DNA of 64,000 bases from Hydrogenispora ethanolica (GCF_004340685.1 NZ_SLUN01000013.1:62001-126000), one strand, 5' to 3'. Counted from the stretch's first letter, positions 1 to 10,009 are shown. The notes: generated by a model from the letters alone, not told the origin. Numbers and translations are program-made.

Positions 1-1740
1 TGCGCTACGGTGATTTGTTCCGATAAGACCGGCACCCTGACCCAGAACGAACTGACCGTCACCAAAGTCTGGACGGGGGTCAAAGAATATTCCCTCGAAA
101 CCGAGGCGGCTGTCGCTCCGGCCCCCGACCTCCGGCAGGTGCTGGAGATCGGCGCGCTGTGCAATAATGCCCAATTGGAGCAGGCTCCGGGTTCGAAGCG
201 GCCGGTCAGCCTCGGCGATCCTACCGAAGGCGCCTTGCTGGTGGCGGCCCAGCGCTGCGGCATGGAGCCGCTCCGTTTGGCCCGCCAAACCGCGCGCCTC
301 GGCGAATTGGCCTTCTCCTCCGACCGCAAGCGGATGAGTGTCCTGATCCAGGATCCCCAGGGGCAACGGCGGTTATTGACGAAAGGAGCCGCCGACGTGC
401 TCCTGGGGCGTTGCGGGCAGGTGGTGACCAGCGCCGGAATTGTTCCGCTGACGCCGTCCCTGCAAGCGGCGGTCCGCGCCCGGGTCGACCAGTGGAGCGC
501 CGAGGCGCTCCGGGTCCTGGCCTTCGCCTATCGGCCGGCCGACCCCCGGGAACGGCTGGCCAAGGACGGCCCCGATCCCGAAGTGGGCCTGGTCTTTGCC
601 GGGCTGGTGGGGATGAACGATCCGCCCCGGCCGGAGTCGCGGCTGGCGGTGGAACGGTCCAAGCGGGCCGGGATCAAGGTTAAAATGATCACCGGCGATT
701 ATCCGCGCACCGCCGCGGCCATCGGCAAACAAATCGGCCTGCTGCGGCCGGCGGGGAAGATCATCACCGGCGCGGAACTCGATGAGTTGTCCGATGCCGC
801 GCTGGCTAAGGTGATCGGGGAGATCGACATCTTCGCCCGGGTCTCGCCCCATCACAAGCTGCGGGTGGTCCGGGCGCTCAAGCAGAACGGCGAGATCGTG
901 GCCATGACCGGCGACGGCGTGAATGACGCCCCGGCGGTCAAAGAGGCCGATATCGGCGTGGCCATGGGGGAGAGTGGCACCGATGTCACCAAGGAAGCGG
1001 CGGCGATGGTGATTGCCGATGACAATTTCGCGACGATCGTGGCCGCGGTGGAAGAGGGGCGGACCATCTACGAGAATATCCGCAAGTTCATCCGCTACCT
1101 GCTCAGCTGCAATATGGGCGAGATCCTGACGATGTTCGGCGGGATCGCCATGGGGCTCCCGGTCCCGTTATTGCCGATTCAGATCTTGTGGGTGAATCTG
1201 GTCACCGACGGGTTGCCAGCCATCGCTCTGGGCTTGGAGCAAGGAGAGCGGGATACGATGTGCCGTCCGCCGCGTTCGCCGCGGGAAGGGATCTTCAGCC
1301 GCGGCTTAAGCCGGAAGATCGTCTTCCAGGGGCTGATGATCGGCGCCGCCACGTTGCTGGTCTACATCATGAAGCTCCGGGACGGCGGCGACCTGGCGAC
1401 CGCGCGGACCATGGCCTTTGCCGCATTGGTCTTTGCCCAGCTGTTTTTCGTATTCCAGTGCCGGTCCGAGGAGCATTCGATGTTGGAGATCGGTTTATGG
1501 GAGAACCCATACCTGGTGGGCGCGGCGCTCTTGTCCTTTCTCATGCAGGTCGGAGCCATGACCCTGCCTTGGCTGCAAAGGGTTTTTTACACCACCAGCC
1601 TGACCTGGAATGAGTGGTTGTTTGTCCTGGCGGTCACGGCGCTCTCGGCCTACCTGAGCGATCTGCTGTTTCAATTCCGTAATGTCATTAAAAAACATTT
1701 GGGCATCTTTCGCTGGAAAACGCATAGGGTTCAAAGTTAA
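1..1740 (+). CDS. Cation-transporting P-type ATPase (Ca2+-type), C-terminal part
   Basis: The gene runs in from the left edge; the reading frame is open from base 1 and the first GTG at 10 is an internal Val. The visible part starts at the phosphorylation motif DKTGT (Asp codon at 22-24). It then carries the nucleotide-binding domain, the hinge TGDGVNDAPAVKEADIGVAMG region near 909-970, and a C-terminal set of hydrophobic segments. This is the P-II class (Ca2+ or related cation) with a cation_ATPase_C tail, an integral membrane pump driven by ATP. The actuator domain and first transmembrane pairs lie outside the window, so the transported ion cannot be judged. It ends 39 bases before the next gene, which it may be co-transcribed with. 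Confidence 0.93.
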   Translation, partial: CATVICSDKTGTLTQNELTVTKVWTGVKEYSLETEAAVAPAPDLRQVLEIGALCNNAQLEQAPGSKRPVSLGDPTEGALLVAAQRCGMEPLRLARQTARLGELAFSSDRKRMSVLIQDPQGQRRLLTKGAADVLLGRCGQVVTSAGIVPLTPSLQAAVRARVDQWSAEALRVLAFAYRPADPRERLAKDGPDPEVGLVFAGLVGMNDPPRPESRLAVERSKRAGIKVKMITGDYPRTAAAIGKQIGLLRPAGKIITGAELDELSDAALAKVIGEIDIFARVSPHHKLRVVRALKQNGEIVAMTGDGVNDAPAVKEADIGVAMGESGTDVTKEAAAMVIADDNFATIVAAVEEGRTIYENIRKFIRYLLSCNMGEILTMFGGIAMGLPVPLLPIQILWVNLVTDGLPAIALGLEQGERDTMCRPPRSPREGIFSRGLSRKIVFQGLMIGAATLLVYIMKLRDGGDLATARTMAFAALVFAQLFFVFQCRSEEHSMLEIGLWENPYLVGAALLSFLMQVGAMTLPWLQRVFYTTSLTWNEWLFVLAVTALSAYLSDLLFQFRNVIKKHLGIFRWKTHRVQS

Positions 1741-1779
1741 GAGGGAAAATAGCCACAGACTGGAAACCGGGGTGGGTCT

Positions 1780-2475
1780 GTGGTCGAACTGGTATTGTTT
1801 ATCGGCAGCATCTGTCTCTTCTTTTTCGTACCGGTCCAATTTCGGGTCTACTACCGGAAAATCGGCCCGGATGATCATCTCCTTTACGAGATGGTGTTTC
1901 TCGGCGGATTGCTCAAACGCAGGAAAGAGGTCACGCTGCTCCAGCCCACCCCGGCGGGGATCAAGCAAAAGACCGAGCAATCAGGCCACTGGCTTTGGTT
2001 CCGGAGGGCTCAGGTAACAGAAACCATATCGCCATTTCAAGGAAATTCCCGCGGCCTGCGGGAATTTTTACACCGTTACCAGGAATACGGTTTGGGGATT
2101 ACCTTATTAAGTTACTTCCTGCCCGCCAAGTACCAGCACTGGTTGCTGGTGGCTGAGGATCTGGAGAGAAGGGGGCGTTTTGAAAGGTTCCGCTGGTATA
2201 CCCGGTTCGGTACCGGCGAAGCGGCCAGCACCGCGATTGTTTATGGCTTATTGTGGGGGCTTAAGGCGACGCTCGCCGGGGTGGTGGGCCAAAGGAGCCG
2301 CTTCGCCCGGCCGCCCGAGATCCGGATCATCCCCGACTATCAGGCCCTGCGCCTCGACATGCTTTTTGACTGCATATTCAAGGTAAAACTGGGCTATATT
2401 ATGATTGCTGCCTTCATCGTTAGAGTGCGTTATCGACTGAAAGGGGGTGTCGGATTTGAACGAGCATCCAATTGA
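1780..2475 (+). CDS. DUF2953 protein, YtfI-like
   Basis: A 231-residue protein with an N-terminal hydrophobic segment (residues 2-17) and a second one near the C terminus. Length and pattern fit DUF2953, whose Bacillus subtilis member YtfI precedes ytfJ. The GTG start is preceded by a G-rich ribosome site. The gene directly overlaps the next one, which encodes a YtfJ-type protein, the same neighbour order as in B. subtilis. The family has no firm biochemical role; a function linked to the spore or forespore membrane is inferred from this pairing only. Confidence 0.75.
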   Translation: MVELVLFIGSICLFFFVPVQFRVYYRKIGPDDHLLYEMVFLGGLLKRRKEVTLLQPTPAGIKQKTEQSGHWLWFRRAQVTETISPFQGNSRGLREFLHRYQEYGLGITLLSYFLPAKYQHWLLVAEDLERRGRFERFRWYTRFGTGEAASTAIVYGLLWGLKATLAGVVGQRSRFARPPEIRIIPDYQALRLDMLFDCIFKVKLGYIMIAAFIVRVRYRLKGGVGFERASN

Positions 2476-2890
2476 AGGCCTCATGAAAACAGCCATGCAA
2501 AACATCAAAGAGATGGTTGATGTCAATACCATCTTGGGCGATCCGGTGGAAACGCCGGATGGCAATGTCATTGTTCCCATCTCCAAGGTGACTTTTGGGT
2601 TCGCTGCCGGGGGCAGTGAATTTGATACCAATCAGCCGAAACCCAAGGAGAAAGAGAAAGATCGCGCCACCCAGGAAGCGGAAGCCAATGCTTTCCCATT
2701 CGGCGGAGGAAGCGGCGCGGGGATCACCATTCACCCGGTCGCGTTTTTAGTGGTCGGGAAGGACCAGACCAAGCTGCTGCCGGTGGAGAGCAACGTGTTG
2801 ATCGACCGGCTCTTGGATACCGCCCCGCAGCTGTTGGACAAGATTCAGTCCATGTTGAACAGTTCCAGAAATCAGCCTGAAGTCCATTGA
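2456..2890 (+). CDS. ytfJ: Sporulation protein YtfJ (GerW family)
   Basis: A protein of about 144 residues with the family opening NEHPIEGLMKTAM and the block VDVNTILGDPVETPDGNVIVPISKV written here in part only. I chose the TTG at 2456, not the GTG at 2447, because AAGGGGGTG ends 6 bases upstream of it and because YtfJ proteins begin almost exactly at this point. The start overlaps the DUF2953 stop, so translation is likely coupled. GerW/YtfJ is made in the forespore and, in some species, is needed for germination responses. A clear terminator follows. Confidence 0.88.
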   Translation: MNEHPIEGLMKTAMQNIKEMVDVNTILGDPVETPDGNVIVPISKVTFGFAAGGSEFDTNQPKPKEKEKDRATQEAEANAFPFGGGSGAGITIHPVAFLVVGKDQTKLLPVESNVLIDRLLDTAPQLLDKIQSMLNSSRNQPEVH

Positions 2891-2914
2891 AACCGCGTTC
2901 AACGCGGTTTTTTT
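2891..2914 (+). terminator. Rho-independent terminator after ytfJ
   Basis: Seven-base-pair stem aaccgcg (2891-2897) with cgcggtt (2903-2909), a 5-base loop and a T-run. It starts directly after the ytfJ stop. Confidence 0.85.
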
Positions 2915-3200
2915 CTGAAATACCGGCTCGACAGTTGAATTCAACTTATCTATCAAAGGAATTCCTGGAAACGGATTGAATTATTTTTGGAAAAACAGAA
3001 ACTTGCCGTGTATCCTATACGTTTCAAATTGAAGGAATGGCCATGATGGTTCCGGATGGATTTTACTTTTAATGGATTCTAATCTCGAATTTATTTCCAA
3101 TAATAACCGGTTTCGAAACGCAGGTTTTCCGTCTCGGCTTTACGAATAGTAGTTGGGATCAATCTGTTGAACAAATCCATGAAGGAGTCCTATCTTTCGT
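2915..3200. other. Gene-free stretch before dacF
   Basis: AT-rich leader of about 285 bases with no open frame that I support. It must hold the dacF promoter, but I see no pair of hexamers good enough to name. Confidence 0.5.
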
Positions 3201-4367
3201 ATGAAAAAAGTCCTCTTCCTCCTCTGTCTGGCCTTTTTGCCTTGTTTCAACGCTGCCCCGGCCCTAGCGCTCCGCTCCGGCGATCTGGCCGCATCGGCCG
3301 CGGTATTAATGGATTATACCACCGGAGAGATTTTATTCGCCAAAAACTCCGATGAACGCCGTCCGCCCGCGAGCACCACTAAGATTATGACCGCCGTCGT
3401 CGCGCTGGAACGGGGCGACTTGCGGCAAAAGATCACGGTCGGCGCCAATGCCGAAGGGACCGAGGGCTCTTCCATTTGGTTGAAGGCGGGGGAAGTTCAC
3501 GAACTCAATGATTTGTTGTACGGGGTTTTACTGAGTTCCGGCAATGATGCTTCGGTCGCTGTCGCCGAGGCCCTGGCAGGGTCGGAGCAGAAGTTCGCCG
3601 CATGGATGACCGCCAAAGCGCATGCCCTGGGGGCAGAGTCGACCCGTTTCGAGAATTGCAACGGCCTGCCGGCGCCGAACCATTACACCACCGCCCGGGA
3701 TCTGGCGCTGATTACCCGGTACGCCTTGCATAATCCGGTTTTTGACGAAATCGTCAAAACGAAGCGCAAGACCATCTCCTGGCCGGGCCATCCCTATGAC
3801 CGGCTGATGATTAACCATAATAAGCTGCTGTGGCGCTATCCCCTGGCCGACGGCGTGAAAACCGGGTATACGAGGGAAGCCGGCAACTGTTTGGTCTCTT
3901 CCGCCACTAAGGATGGCCACCGCCTGATCAGCGTGGTGCTGAACAGCCGGCAGACCTATGCCGACGCCGAAGCTTTATTCCAATACGGGTTTGCCAATTA
4001 CCAACTGCTCACGGTGGTCAGTCCCAAGGAAAAAATGGGCGCCGTCCGGGTCCGCGACGGGATCCGGCAGCGTGTTCCGGTGCTGGCGAACCGTCCGGTG
4101 ACTTTGGTAATTCCCAGAGGCGCCGCTCAGCAAGTCCAGGTCAATGTGGCGCTTCCGCCGGCGGTGAAGGCGCCGGTCGAAAAAATGCAGCAGATCGGGG
4201 AATTGCAAGTCCGCTTCGGCGATCGACTGCTGCGCAAGGTGCCATTGGTGAGCGCGGCTCCGGTCCGCAAAGAGGGCCTCTTCCACAGGCTGTTCCGCTG
4301 GGTGCGGCTATTCTCCTACCAGACCGTGACCCTGTTGAAGTCCCTTGGGACCAAGGTGTTTTCTTGA
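3201..4367 (+). CDS. dacF: D-alanyl-D-alanine carboxypeptidase, DacF type
   Basis: A 388-residue penicillin-binding protein of the S11 peptidase family. A signal peptide covers residues 1-23 (cleavage near ALA). The active-site motifs are all present: SxxK as S58-T-T-K61, SGN at 113-115 and KTG at 220-222. The C-terminal beta domain (PBP5_C) follows, and the last residues form a possible amphipathic membrane anchor. The enzyme trims the terminal D-Ala from peptidoglycan pentapeptides outside the membrane. DacF works in spore cortex synthesis in Bacillus; DacA/DacB paralogues are the alternative. AAGGAG lies 13 bases before the ATG. Confidence 0.9.
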   Translation: MKKVLFLLCLAFLPCFNAAPALALRSGDLAASAAVLMDYTTGEILFAKNSDERRPPASTTKIMTAVVALERGDLRQKITVGANAEGTEGSSIWLKAGEVHELNDLLYGVLLSSGNDASVAVAEALAGSEQKFAAWMTAKAHALGAESTRFENCNGLPAPNHYTTARDLALITRYALHNPVFDEIVKTKRKTISWPGHPYDRLMINHNKLLWRYPLADGVKTGYTREAGNCLVSSATKDGHRLISVVLNSRQTYADAEALFQYGFANYQLLTVVSPKEKMGAVRVRDGIRQRVPVLANRPVTLVIPRGAAQQVQVNVALPPAVKAPVEKMQQIGELQVRFGDRLLRKVPLVSAAPVRKEGLFHRLFRWVRLFSYQTVTLLKSLGTKVFS

Positions 4368-4397
4368 AAACGGGTCCGGATTGGCAGTGACTCGCTA

Positions 4398-4426
4398 TTG
4401 ACGGCCCGGATGCCGGGTGCTATAAT
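4398..4426 (+). promoter_or_regulatory. SigA-type promoter of tRNA-Leu
   Basis: TTGACG (4398-4403), a 17-base spacer and TATAAT (4421-4426), placed 15 bases before the mature tRNA. Confidence 0.85.
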
Positions 4427-4440
4427 CTTTATGCAATCGC

Positions 4441-4522
4441 GCGAGAGTGGCGGAATGGCAGACGCGCTAGACTTAGGATCTAGTGGGCAACCGTGCGGGT
4501 TCAAGTCCCGCCTCTCGCACCA
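4441..4522 (+). tRNA. tRNA-Leu (anticodon UAG)
   Basis: The acceptor stem pairs gcgagag (4441-4447) with ctctcgc (4512-4518). The anticodon stem ctaga/tctag frames a 7-base loop with TAG at 4474-4476, which reads CUN Leu codons. There is a class II variable arm, the T arm has the ttcaa loop, and CCA is encoded at 4520-4522. Confidence 0.97.
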
Positions 4523-4835
4523 AGTCATGCTTGTTTCCGTTTTCAATTGAAGTTGCGCAACCACGGTGACTAAAAGCGATTTTTAGATCAACCGGGGTTA
4601 TTTTTATTATCAAAAACGCCAATCCTGATCGTGGGATTTTAACGTTCGGTCTTTTGCCGATAAAACGAAGGCATATTTCAGCCAAAAAAGCCATAAATCA
4701 ATAGGAATGCCATCGTTTACTAAATAGTTAACCAAATGAAGAGGAGTTTTAGCGGCCATTGTCGAAATGCAGATCGAAAGCAATAAAAGGGGAAACCGGA
4801 CATATATTATTAGTACAGATTCAGGAGGAGCATAA
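4523..4835. other. Gene-free stretch between tRNA-Leu and tig
   Basis: About 310 AT-rich bases. I find no supported gene or terminator. The 3' end holds the tig ribosome site CAGGAGGAG at about 4821-4829. Confidence 0.5.
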
Positions 4836-6140
4836 ATGCAGTTTCAACGGGAAATGATAGACAAGAATTTCGTCACTTTGGGAGTCACCGCGGATACCGA
4901 GGAGATCAAGGAGGCGCTTGCCGAAAGCTATAAAAAGGTGGTCAACAAGGTCAACCTTCCGGGCTTCCGTAAGGGACACATTCCCCGGTCGGTGCTGGAG
5001 GCCCACTTCGGAAAGTCCGTTCTGTATGAAGAAGCCATGGAAATCCTGGTTACCAAAGGCTATTTGCAGGCATTGAATGAGATGGATTTGAATCCGATCG
5101 ATCAGCCGAAACTGGAGATGACGGAGGCTTTCGTCGAGGATCAACCCTTCCAATTCAAGCTGGTCATGGAAGTGCTGCCTGAGGTCGAACTGGGTCAATA
5201 TAAAGGTTTGGAGATTGAGAAAGCTCCGGTCGAAATCGGCGACGAACAGGTCGAGGAACGGCTGAAAAGCTTACAGGAGCGCCATGCCGAACTGGTATTG
5301 AGCGACAAGACGGTTTTGGAAAACGGACAATTCGCAGTGATCGACTTTGAGGGCTATATTGACGGCAAACCGTTTGCCGGTGGAGCGGCCCAGGCCTACA
5401 CCCTGGAGATCGGCTCCGAAAGCTTCATCCCCGGTTTTGAGGAGCAATTGGTCGGAATGAAGGTCGGGGAGGAGAAAGAGCTTCAGGTAACATTCCCCAA
5501 TGATTACCCCCGTGAGGAGTTCGCCGGGAAAGAAGCTACTTTTAAAGTGGTCTTGAAAGAGATCAAGGTCAAGGAAGTTCCGGCGATCGATGATGAATTC
5601 GCCAAAAGCATCGGTGACTTTGAGGATGTCGCCGCGTTGAAAGCGGATTTGAAAGCCAAAATGACAACCTCCGCCGAGCAGGAGGCGGAAGTCCGCTTCC
5701 AGCAGGCGGCGATCGACAAGGCGGTCGAAAACGCCCAGGTTGAAGTCCCCGAAACCCTGATCAAACGGGAAATGGAAGATCTGTTGCACCGTTTCGAGCA
5801 TAACTTGACCTACCAGGGTCTGACACTTGAAAAATATCAGGAATACTCCAATAAAGGCAAGGAAGAGATTATGGAGGATTTCCGGCCGGAAGCAGTCAAG
5901 CGGGTCAAGACCGATCTGGTTTTAAACAGCGTGGCCAAGGCGGAAAAACTGGAAGTGACCGAGGAGGAGCTCACTGAGAAGCTGCAAGAGCTTGCAACCA
6001 GGTATCAGCAGAAAGATGCCGCCAAGTTGCGCAAGGACCTGGAGAAAAACGGCCGGATCGCCGATATCCGCCAGGCCGTCTTGCTGGAAAAAACCTCGGA
6101 TTTAATTACCAGCGCGGCCACGGCGGCGTCCGCTCAATAA
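4836..6140 (+). CDS. tig: Trigger factor (ribosome-bound chaperone, PPIase)
   Basis: A 434-residue protein with the three trigger factor parts. The N-terminal ribosome-binding domain contains the signature GFRKGHIPRSVLE (about residues 45-57). An FKBP-type peptidyl-prolyl isomerase domain spans roughly 160-245 (DFEGYIDGKPF onward). The helical C-terminal chaperone domain follows. It folds nascent chains at the ribosome exit. The ATG has a strong GGAGGAG site. Position upstream of clpP-clpX is typical of Bacillota. Confidence 0.97.
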   Translation: MQFQREMIDKNFVTLGVTADTEEIKEALAESYKKVVNKVNLPGFRKGHIPRSVLEAHFGKSVLYEEAMEILVTKGYLQALNEMDLNPIDQPKLEMTEAFVEDQPFQFKLVMEVLPEVELGQYKGLEIEKAPVEIGDEQVEERLKSLQERHAELVLSDKTVLENGQFAVIDFEGYIDGKPFAGGAAQAYTLEIGSESFIPGFEEQLVGMKVGEEKELQVTFPNDYPREEFAGKEATFKVVLKEIKVKEVPAIDDEFAKSIGDFEDVAALKADLKAKMTTSAEQEAEVRFQQAAIDKAVENAQVEVPETLIKREMEDLLHRFEHNLTYQGLTLEKYQEYSNKGKEEIMEDFRPEAVKRVKTDLVLNSVAKAEKLEVTEEELTEKLQELATRYQQKDAAKLRKDLEKNGRIADIRQAVLLEKTSDLITSAATAASAQ

Positions 6141-6244
6141 GTCGCTCCAGCGTTTCTTTTAGGATGGCTGGTCTTACTAATCAGAACCGCGACGGAGCGA
6201 CAAGCGTCGAAGGATTTTCTGAATCGATTGGAGGGTAATCTATC

Positions 6245-6829
6245 ATGAATTTGGTTCCGATTGTCGTTGAACAAACGAACCGCGGTGAACGGTCGTACGA
6301 TATTTTTTCCCGTTTGCTCAAAGATAGAATCGTATTTATCGGGGGCCCGATCGACGACACCATGGCCAATCTGGTCATTGCTCAGTTGTTGTTTTTGCAG
6401 AGCGAAGATCCGGATAAGGACATTTCGGTCTACATCAACAGTCCCGGCGGAGTCGTCTATTCCGGGTTGGCAATCTATGATACAATGCAGTTTATCCGTC
6501 CCCAGGTAGCCACCGTATGTATTGGAATCGCCGCTAGCATGGCAGCGCTCCTGTTGGCTGCCGGCGCCAAGGGCAAACGGTTCGCCCTGCCCAATTCGCG
6601 GGTGATGATTCATCAACCGCATGGCGGCGCCGAAGGTCAGGCGGTGGACATCGATATTCAGGCCCGGGAAATTTTGCGTTTGAAGGAGATCGGCAACCAT
6701 ATCCTGGTGAACCACACCGGCCAGCCGATGGAGAAGATCGAACGCGACATCGACCGCAATTACTGGATGTCGGCCCACGAAGCCAAAGAGTATGGTATTA
6801 TCGACGAAATTTATTATAAAAATAAGTAG
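6245..6829 (+). CDS. clpP: ATP-dependent Clp protease, proteolytic subunit
   Basis: A 194-residue S14 serine protease that forms the ClpP barrel and degrades proteins unfolded by ClpX or ClpC. Ser98 ([10 protein letters not shown]) and His123 (MIHQPHGG) are in place. The third triad position, normally Asp at 172 in ERDTDRD, is Asn here (codon AAT at 6758-6760, in [12 protein letters not shown]). Listeria ClpP1 is known to have such a Ser-His-Asn triad. GGAGGG precedes the ATG. It sits between tig and clpX, so it looks like the housekeeping copy. Activity cannot be told from sequence. Confidence 0.96.
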   Translation: MNLVPIVVEQTNRGERSYDIFSRLLKDRIVFIGGPIDDTMANLVIAQLLFLQSEDPDKDISVYINSPGGVVYSGLAIYDTMQFIRPQVATVCIGIAASMAALLLAAGAKGKRFALPNSRVMIHQPHGGAEGQAVDIDIQAREILRLKEIGNHILVNHTGQPMEKIERDIDRNYWMSAHEAKEYGIIDEIYYKNK

Positions 6830-6886
6830 GGGCCCAATGAGAACCTTCTTTGAGGAACCGCCTAGATTCCGAAACGAGGTGAAGGC

Positions 6887-8149
6887 ATGCTGAAATTTGG
6901 AGATGAAAAAGGCCAGTTGAAATGTTCATTTTGTGGTAAGGCCCAAGAGCAAGTCAAGAAATTGATCGCAGGCCCCGGAGTCTATATCTGTGACGAATGC
7001 ATCGAATTGTGCAATGAGATTATTGATGAGGAATTGAGCGAAGAAGGAAGCTTGGACCTTGTCAACAATCCGAAACCCAAGGAGATCAAGGAGATTTTAG
7101 ACCAGTACGTGATCGGCCAAGATGATGCCAAAAAAACTTTGGCGGTGGCGGTCTATAATCACTATAAGCGGATTAACTCCGAAGAGCGGTTTGAAGATAT
7201 CGAATTACAAAAAAGCAATATTTTGCTGCTGGGACCGACGGGTTGCGGCAAAACGCTGTTGGCCCAGACGTTGGCCAAGATTTTGAATGTGCCCTTTGCG
7301 ATCGCCGACGCGACTTCGTTGACCGAAGCGGGTTATGTCGGAGAAGACGTCGAGAATATTCTGCTGAAGCTGATTCAGGCGGCCGATTACGATGTCGAGC
7401 GGGCTGAGAAAGGGATCATCTATATCGACGAGGTCGACAAGATAGCCCGAAAATCCGAAAACCCCTCGATTACCCGGGATGTTTCCGGCGAAGGCGTTCA
7501 ACAGGCGCTACTGAAGATCCTGGAGGGAACCACCGCCTCCGTCCCGCCTCAGGGTGGCCGGAAGCACCCGCATCAAGAATTTATCCAGATCGATACCACG
7601 AACATCTTGTTCATCTGCGGCGGGGCTTTTGACGGCATCGACCGGATCATCGAGACCCGTACCGGTAAAAAGACGCTCGGCTTTGGCGCGGAGATCAAGT
7701 CCAAGGTCGAAAAGCCGGTGGGCGAGATTTTGCGCCAGATTCTGCCCGAGGATCTCCTGAAATACGGCTTGATCCCCGAATTCGTGGGCAGGCTGCCGAT
7801 TGTGGTGGCGCTGGATGCCTTAGACGAAGCGGCTCTGGTGCAGATTCTGACCGAACCCAAGAATGCCCTGGTCAAACAGTTCCAGAAAATCTTCGAGCTC
7901 GACAGCATCGAGCTAAGTTTTGAATCCGAGGCGCTGGAGCTCATCGCCAAGCTGGCGATCAAACGGAATACCGGAGCGCGCGGCTTGCGGGCGATTATTG
8001 AGAAACTGTTGTTGGAATTGATGTATGAGCTGCCGTCGCGGAGCGACGTTAAACGCTGCGTCATTACCAAGAATATGGTGGAAGAGAAAGGCGAGGCCAT
8101 TTTGATGATGGCCGAGTCGCGCAAGAAAAAGAAGGAAGAGACAGCCTAG
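6887..8149 (+). CDS. clpX: Clp protease ATP-binding subunit ClpX
   Basis: A 420-residue AAA+ unfoldase. The N-terminal zinc domain has Cys13, Cys16, Cys35 and Cys38. Walker A is GPTGCGKT (116-123), Walker B is IYIDEVDK, and a ClpP-docking loop of the IGF type is present as LGF in KKTLGFGAE. The sensor-2 GARGLR motif is near the C terminus. It selects tagged substrates and feeds them to ClpP encoded 57 bases upstream. GAGGTGAAGG precedes the ATG. Confidence 0.97.
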   Translation: MLKFGDEKGQLKCSFCGKAQEQVKKLIAGPGVYICDECIELCNEIIDEELSEEGSLDLVNNPKPKEIKEILDQYVIGQDDAKKTLAVAVYNHYKRINSEERFEDIELQKSNILLLGPTGCGKTLLAQTLAKILNVPFAIADATSLTEAGYVGEDVENILLKLIQAADYDVERAEKGIIYIDEVDKIARKSENPSITRDVSGEGVQQALLKILEGTTASVPPQGGRKHPHQEFIQIDTTNILFICGGAFDGIDRIIETRTGKKTLGFGAEIKSKVEKPVGEILRQILPEDLLKYGLIPEFVGRLPIVVALDALDEAALVQILTEPKNALVKQFQKIFELDSIELSFESEALELIAKLAIKRNTGARGLRAIIEKLLLELMYELPSRSDVKRCVITKNMVEEKGEAILMMAESRKKKKEETA

Positions 8150-8155
8150 TTTCCC

Positions 8156-8182
8156 AACCGGCGGCGAACCCGCCGGTTTTTT
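8156..8182 (+). terminator. Rho-independent terminator after clpX
   Basis: Nine-base-pair stem aaccggcgg (8156-8164) with ccgccggtt (8170-8178) followed by a T-run, 6 bases after the clpX stop. Confidence 0.9.
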
Positions 8183-8317
8183 CGTATCCTTTTCCGATGC
8201 CCATTCGGGCCATCCGGGGGTTTGTCACAATCTGGACAGAAAGTTAGCGATTCGGGTTTATTTCGCAGCGATCGAGCAGATACTATGGGTGATTTCCTTA
8301 GGAAAGGAGTCATCGCA

Positions 8318-10009
8318 ATGGAAGTTGTGGCAAATGTCATCGGGCTGATTAATCTGTTTTTTGCGATTGTCATCGGGTTATACTTCTGGAATTTGCTCCG
8401 TTCGCAGCAGGGCAATAAAACCGCGGTGGACCGGGAGTCCCGGAAAGAGATGGAGAAATTACAGCGATTGCGCAGGATCTCGCTGACCGAACCGCTTTCC
8501 GAGAAGACCCGGCCCGCCAGTTTCGAAGAGATCATCGGACAAGACGACGGATTAAAAGCGCTCCGGGCCTCGTTATGCGGGCCCAATCCCCAGCATGTGC
8601 TGCTTTACGGACCGCCCGGCATCGGCAAAACCGCCGCCGCCCGGGTCATTTTGGAGGAAGCCAAAAAGCAGCCGCTATCTCCGTTCAAAGAAAACGCTAA
8701 ATTTGTGGAGATGGATGCGACGACCGCCCGTTTCGACGACCGCGGCATCGCCGATCCGCTCATCGGATCGGTCCATGATCCGATCTATCAAGGCGCCGGA
8801 CCTTTGGGAATCGCGGGTATTCCGCAGCCCAAGCCGGGCGCGGTCACCAAAGCCCACGGCGGCATCCTTTTTATCGATGAGATCGGAGAGCTGCACCCGA
8901 TTCAGATGAACAAACTGTTGAAGGTGCTGGAAGACAGAAAGGTGTTTCTGGAGAGCGCCTACTACAGCTCCGAGGACGCCAATATTCCCCATCATATCCA
9001 TGATATCTTCCAGAATGGCTTGCCGGCGGATTTCCGATTGGTCGGAGCGACCACCCGGACCCCGGAAGAGATTCCTCCGGCCATTCGTTCCCGGTGCGTG
9101 GAGATCTTTTTCCAACCCCTCGCTCCGGCGGATGTGGAGCGGATCGCCGGGAACGCCGCCAAGAAGATCAGCTTTGAGCTGGAAGCCGGGGTGATGTCGA
9201 TCATCACCAAATACGCGACCAATGGCCGGGACGCGGTGAATCTGATTCAGATCACCGCGGGATTGGCCATCACCGAGGGCCGCAAAAAAATCATGGTGAA
9301 AGATGTGGAATGGGTCATTCACAGCGGCCAGTATTCGCCGCGGCCCAATATCAAGGTTCCTCCGCAGCCACAGGTCGGATACGTGAATGGGCTGGCCGTT
9401 TTCGGTCCGAATATGGGTTCCGTGATCCAGGTGGAGGTTTCGGCCATTCCCGCTCAGCCCGGCCAAGGCAAGGTCACCACCACGGGCGTGGTGGACGAGG
9501 AAGAGATGGGGCAGGCCGGCCGGAAGATCCGCCGCAAAAGCATGGCGCTGGGATCGGTGGAGAATGTGCTCACCGTAATCCGCAAGTTTCTGGGAGTCAA
9601 TCCGGCCGATTTTGACATTCATATCAATTTCCCGGGCGGGGTCCCCATTGACGGGCCGTCGGCCGGGATCACGCTGGCGACTGCCATCTATTCCGCCATC
9701 ACCGGCCGGGAGATCGACAATGAAGTGGCGATGACCGGGGAGATATCCATCCGCGGCGGAGTCATGCCCATCGGCGGGGTGGTCCCCAAGATCGCCGCCG
9801 CCAAGGAAGCCGGAGCCAAACGGGTGATCATTCCCAAAGAAAACTGGCAGGAGATGTTTGAATCCGAAACGGGAATTCAGATCGTCCCGGTGGAGCGGAT
9901 CGAGGAAGTGATTCAGCTGGCGGTCTATCGTTCCAACCTAGAGGTGCCGCCGGTGCGGATCCTGAATAACGAAAAACTGCTCAACAACGAACAATTGATA
10001 ACCGCGTAA
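8318..10009 (+). CDS. lonB: ATP-dependent protease LonB (sporulation type)
   Basis: A 563-residue membrane-anchored Lon. One transmembrane helix occupies residues 5-27, Walker A GPPGIGKT is at 98-105, a Walker B ILFIDEIGEL follows, and the Lon protease domain is C-terminal. The catalytic Ser is in DGPSAG and the Lys in the following IAAAKEAG block. The open frame extends 32 codons further upstream, but the ATG at 8318 has AAAGGAG 9 bases before it and matches the start of B. subtilis LonB (552 residues). LonB is made in the forespore in Bacillus. A terminator follows. Confidence 0.93.
   Translation: MEVVANVIGLINLFFAIVIGLYFWNLLRSQQGNKTAVDRESRKEMEKLQRLRRISLTEPLSEKTRPASFEEIIGQDDGLKALRASLCGPNPQHVLLYGPPGIGKTAAARVILEEAKKQPLSPFKENAKFVEMDATTARFDDRGIADPLIGSVHDPIYQGAGPLGIAGIPQPKPGAVTKAHGGILFIDEIGELHPIQMNKLLKVLEDRKVFLESAYYSSEDANIPHHIHDIFQNGLPADFRLVGATTRTPEEIPPAIRSRCVEIFFQPLAPADVERIAGNAAKKISFELEAGVMSIITKYATNGRDAVNLIQITAGLAITEGRKKIMVKDVEWVIHSGQYSPRPNIKVPPQPQVGYVNGLAVFGPNMGSVIQVEVSAIPAQPGQGKVTTTGVVDEEEMGQAGRKIRRKSMALGSVENVLTVIRKFLGVNPADFDIHINFPGGVPIDGPSAGITLATAIYSAITGREIDNEVAMTGEISIRGGVMPIGGVVPKIAAAKEAGAKRVIIPKENWQEMFESETGIQIVPVERIEEVIQLAVYRSNLEVPPVRILNNEKLLNNEQLITA

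Noticed and set aside
8222-8317. Upstream extension of lonB by 32 codons
   Set aside because: The ATG at 8318 has a strong ribosome site and matches the family start. The extension has none.
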